64,000 nucleotides of DNA from Pseudoscleropodium purum (lineage: Eukaryota; Streptophyta; Bryopsida; Hypnales; Brachytheciaceae), in the NCBI GenBank assembly GCA_963969395.1, contig OZ017799.1:6698501-6762500 (forward strand). The letters run 5' to 3'. Below are positions 60,097 to 64,000 of the stretch, in pieces; within the stretch, counting starts at the first letter, position 1, and each line of letters starts with the position of its first letter. The notes under the pieces were generated by a model. The model was not told where the DNA came from and searched no databases. It was given only the letters and a program-made list of their open reading frames with translations. Both the position numbers and the translations under genes were made by a program.

Positions 60097-63000
60097 TTAC
60101 AGTGCTGCATTGAGTTTGTCAATTTCAGAACCTCCATCGGTGCTATTCTGCTGATTCCAGAGTTGGGCGTAACGGCCATTCAGCGCGAGCAATACCTCGT
60201 GGCTGCCTCTCTCTGCAACGCAACCTTGTTCCAAAACGACAATCTGGAGCAAAAAGATGGGGTCAAGTGAGTAAAATATCAACAGCACAACATAATTCTG
60301 TGATCAAACGGGAAAGAGATCCATGCCCAAAGAGGCACACCACTTCTGAAAACCGTCAACGCCCGTCTTTGGTAGATGATAAGCAGGTATTTGTTTACCT
60401 CGTCACACTGCATCGCTGTGGTGAGTCGATGGGCAATGAAGATAGCCGTTCTATCATTCGCCAGAGATCGCAGCGTAGTCAATATTTCTCCCTCGGTTGA
60501 ACTATCCAATGCACTTGTTGCCTCGTCACAGAGCCTTCCATGCATCAAAACGCAAATGAGGACGGAAGCAAGATTAATCACCGCTAGTTCAAGTCATGTC
60601 ACAACTATTTCTATGCAGATGCTTAAGCAACCAGCTTACATGCAGACAAAAAAAGATTTGTACATAACTGCAAGGTTTTGTTGGCCTCAAGTTAAAATCC
60701 AATCATTTTCGTTATCAAATATTTTATATGTTAGAAATTTGTGTTCAGGGCAGAGGAAATGTTCCAGGGAAACTCACAATACAGGAGGAGCTTTTAAGAA
60801 AGTTCGAGCTAATGCAACGCGTTGTTTCTCCCCACCGCTCAGCTGCATAAACATCCCCAGCCATTGTTCAACAAAATCTCAAAGCTAAGTTATTGTGCTT
60901 TCAATCAAAAACACTTCAAAACTGAGGCAAAACTATCAAGAAGTTTTTTAATGGTCAGCAGTCCAACAAAAATTCTTGCTAGTGCTTCAAAATAAAGGAG
61001 AAAACCTTGAGCCCTCGTTCCCCAACTTTGGTTTCATATTGATCCGGAAACCCCATGATGACATCATGAATTGCTGCCTGCCTAGCTGCCTCAATCACCT
61101 GCTCCAACATACATGTTATCACAGTGGCTCAGTCAAGTGTGCAAATAGAGTCCTCAATATTGTACAAAACCATTTAGAAGAATAGCCATGTATTATGAAG
61201 AGGTGAAAGAAAAACCTCCTCTTTTGAGGCCGTCATTCGGCCATATTGGATATTGTAGAAGATAGTGTCGTTGAATAAAACCTGAATCGCAAACGGAATC
61301 CAAGTAAACATCAGTAAGGCTTACTAATAAAAGGTTCGAACTACAGCATATATTCATGGAATTTGATTTTAGTGATAGAATTGCAGAAACTACCATGCGC
61401 CAAAACTGTCCAATAAGCATCACAGACAAATAATACCAAAATAACAACCTTAGACGGCAGTATAAAACCTATAGCATACCGTATCTTGGGGGACAACACC
61501 AATGCACTGCCGTAGACTGTTGAGGGTCACATCACGTACATCTTGACCATCCACTTTGACCTGCAAAGCAGTTAAAGCAGGACTAAGTACTTCTCAGAGC
61601 TTGACACGCTAAGGAACATCAGATATTCCTGTGAAGGACCCCAATGTTGCATTTTAGATTTCAAAAACGCAAAAAACTTACTGATCCAGAGTCACAGTCG
61701 AAAAATCTGTAGAGCAGCCTCAAAATTGTGGATTTACCTGTACAATTTCCCAGAACAGACGTGCACAATCAGAACAGGGCACCTATCTCTGATCGAACAA
61801 TAGATCTATGCATAGATTCAAATTCCAATGCCAAAAAACTAAGACAGGTCAGAATGGTTAACTCATCCATTAGCAAGGTGCAGAAGAGGATAAAACCCAT
61901 ATTCATATCTGGATAGGAACGATTACCGCTCCCACTTGTGCCGACAATAGCCACACTATTCCCTGAAGGAACATCGAATGATATTCCGTTCAAAATGGAT
62001 CTGTTCGCAAGATAACTGTCAAACAACAAGAAGTTAAGTTAGTGAAACAAGAAGACACGTAAGCATATGTTGAAATCAAGAACCATCTTAATTAAGGAAT
62101 GGATTGCCCTGAGATATCTGTAAAAGGTTACAATCCTTAGTCCTAGGCATAAGATAACTGTAACATCATTACAGCTCAAACAAAGCCCTATGCAAAAAGC
62201 AGGCGCTCCGCAAGGAACTACCATACAGGTGATAGTGAGAAACAGTCACTTCTTCCGGACCTATTCTTATTTACCTACCACAAGTTGCAAACGCTTCCAG
62301 ATATACAGGTTGACTTTGAACAAAACTGAAGTAGCCTAATTCCTCACGCCCAACTTGATGAGTAAAAAGTTGAGAAACGCACCCAAAATGTACATTTTCA
62401 AATGAAATGCGTCCACCTTTCAACTCCAAAGGCTTTGCATGTGGTTCGTCCGCCACTTTTGGCTTCACCTGCACAACAAACGGATACATCATAATTCGCT
62501 TTCAATGTGCACGTGCAGTATCCCTGATTAAATAGGACCTGTTTGTACAGCTGCTATTCCTGTACTCCAGTCATACATCACTTTCATGCGAAGTGCATGA
62601 AAATGCCAGCTAAAAGAGCACTAACATATCATACCTCAAGCAAGGAGAACATGGAGTGCATGTCTATCAAGCTCTGCCGTGTCTCCCTGTATACTGTTCC
62701 CAAGAAATTTAGAGGTAGTGACAACTGAAAGAGCAATCCATTCACCATCACCTGTAACAAACAACGACTCACGTTCAACAGAAGTATTTAAGTAGTACAG
62801 AGGCAATTTTAAAAGCGAACTAGCAACAAACAAGATGCCAGGACACATCACAATTTAAAAAAAATTTTAATACACTTGATGTGTGCTCCGCAAAGAATTG
62901 ATATACCTTCTGGAGTAAAAAGATGGCCACGACCAAATACCACACTCATTCAAGGGACGCAGATGAGAAATCAATTATCAAAACCAACACAAGAATGGGC

Positions 63001-63966
63001 AAAATTCTCAACGGACCAAAGCAACTTCAGTAGCAGAGACATCCAGCAACGGATAACCATTCAAAGTGAAATGAAACCATACCAAGTCTCCTATGCTCAT
63101 AGTTCCATTGAGAATACCCTGACTACACATTATCATGGCTGTAGACAAAGCGGCGCTGAAGATCACGTTCTGCCCAAAATTTAATGATGACAAGCTTGTT
63201 TGTGTCTTTAGAGCAGCATCTTCGTACTCTGTAGAAGAAAAACAGGATGTTAGGATCTGCTACATTAACCCAATACGTCACCGGTGCCAGATCCAGGACG
63301 ACTTGCTGTGCCAAATACACTTGCAGAGCCGAATCGTGAGGCACACCTTCAGCAAGCCACTCTCAGGCTATGACGACTAAGTATTACCAGCAGGAATTTC
63401 CATGCAGTTATCACAGACTGCCAGTTGAAGAGAGGAGATTTGATGCATATTGTGCACTGTTATTAACAATATTTACAAGACATATTCCAACAGGCAGTGT
63501 ACTTCAAGGACAACAAGTAAGAGCACATAAGGAGACACAGGAAGTCGTCAAGCAGAATCCTCAAAGTCACACTTGAGAAAATCACTTACTTTTGAGGAAT
63601 TCATCGTATCTTCTTGCTTCGTGTTCCTCATTGTTAAAATACTTCACAGTCTGGAATCACACGAAGTCTCTTTATTGTACTGCGATAAAGAACTAGAACA
63701 GTAACAATGCTAGCAAGAACCAAATGACACAGTTTTGAACCTAAACCCACCAAACGATTCAATGCAAAACTCTAGTCAATGACATTAAAAAATGAACTAC
63801 AAAGAAATAGAACAAAACCGAACTTCTAAAGAACCTAAAAGACCCTTTCGGAGCTATAATTTCTGGGGCGGTAAAAGTTCACCTCATAGTTGATGAGAGA
63901 GTCTGTTGCCCGTGAACTGGCAGCATTGTCAGCTTTATTCATATCCTGCCTAAACTTGGTTCGCCA
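60097..63966 (-). CDS. Mitochondrial ABC half-transporter, ATM/ABCB7 type (3' part)
   Basis: ATM/ABCB7 transporters of the inner mitochondrial membrane export a glutathione-linked sulfur compound needed for cytosolic Fe-S proteins and, in plants, molybdenum cofactor. Thirteen exons are in the window: 63966-63883, 63650-63590, 63228-63083, 62751-62635, 62468-62383, 62015-61927, 61737-61682, 61560-61480, 61281-61216, 61098-61006, 60842-60778, 60534-60399, 60243-60097; 408 residues, all in phase. The transmembrane part contributes [48 protein letters not shown] and [16 protein letters not shown]. The nucleotide-binding domain has Walker A GTSGSGKST (split by the intron between 61927 and 61737), Q-loop VVPQD, signature LSGGE, Walker [13 protein letters not shown] (split by an intron) and H-loop IAHR. 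The C terminus ends [22 protein letters not shown]. The transit peptide and first helices lie right of the window. All catalytic motifs are intact. Confidence 0.95.
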
Positions 63967-64000
63967 CTGCAGCCACAATACCCAACAATAAGCTGCGCTC
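63967..64000 (-). other. Intron of the ATM-type gene at the window edge
   Basis: The last bases read as the 3' end of an intron (pyrimidine-rich then GCAG at 63967-63970 on the minus strand) before the first exon in the window. Confidence 0.6.

Noticed and set aside
1..64000. CRISPR array, operon, prokaryotic promoter or attachment site
   Set aside because: The window is plant nuclear DNA with spliced genes; no regularly spaced repeats with unique spacers are present.

Overview
This window is nuclear DNA from a land plant. The genes are split by many short GT-AG introns. Gene bodies are GC-richer than the long AT-rich intergenic DNA. The set includes plant-type proteins: PP2A B' subunits with one long and one short exon, a MAPR4-like cytochrome b5 protein and an ATM-type half-transporter. 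A plant telomere-type repeat (AAACCCT) is also present. I cannot name the species; low gene density and a chromodomain Ty3/gypsy element would fit a moss or another early-diverging plant, but that is inference.

Layout: (1) about 2.1-6.0 kb, plus strand: U11-48K, a minor-spliceosome protein with a CHHC zinc finger. (2) 6-12 kb: AT-rich repeat DNA with a GC-rich hAT-like MITE at 9.05 kb. (3) 12.2-18.3 kb: one complete but dead Ty3/gypsy chromovirus with LTRs and a 5-bp target duplication; a second copy of the MITE sits inside its reverse transcriptase. (4) 19.5-35.2 kb: two PP2A B' (B56) genes head to head in a large inverted duplication, with about 8.7 kb of AT-rich repeats and a third MITE between them. 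(5) 35-42 kb: gene-poor. (6) 42-43.1 kb, minus: Asterix (PAT-complex subunit). (7) 45.3-47.9 kb, minus: an SLC25A38/Hem25-like mitochondrial carrier. (8) 51.8-55.2 kb, minus: neuferricin/MAPR4-like heme-binding protein with a long acidic N-terminal extension. (9) 60.1-64 kb, minus: 3' part of a mitochondrial ABCB transporter of the ATM/ABCB7 type, running off the right edge.

I rebuilt the exon structures by hand from reading-frame phase and family similarity. In each multi-exon gene the chosen donor and acceptor sites keep the frame open from end to end. The genes do not form an operon or pathway cluster. Two of them (carrier and ATM) concern mitochondrial metabolite export/import linked to heme or Fe-S chemistry, and one binds heme, but the grouping may be chance.

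The most notable signals are: a 1.68-kb tract with no difference seen except one 1-bp indel, shared by the two otherwise diverged, inverted PP2A B' genes and ending at the exon 1/intron border (looks like gene conversion); a family of three GC-rich, GGACG-repeat MITEs with clean 8-bp target duplications; a retrotransposon whose protease, reverse transcriptase, RNase H and integrase sites all carry apparent G-to-A changes; and an AT-rich family of elements with TTAACCCCT-type inverted ends that fills much of the intergenic DNA.
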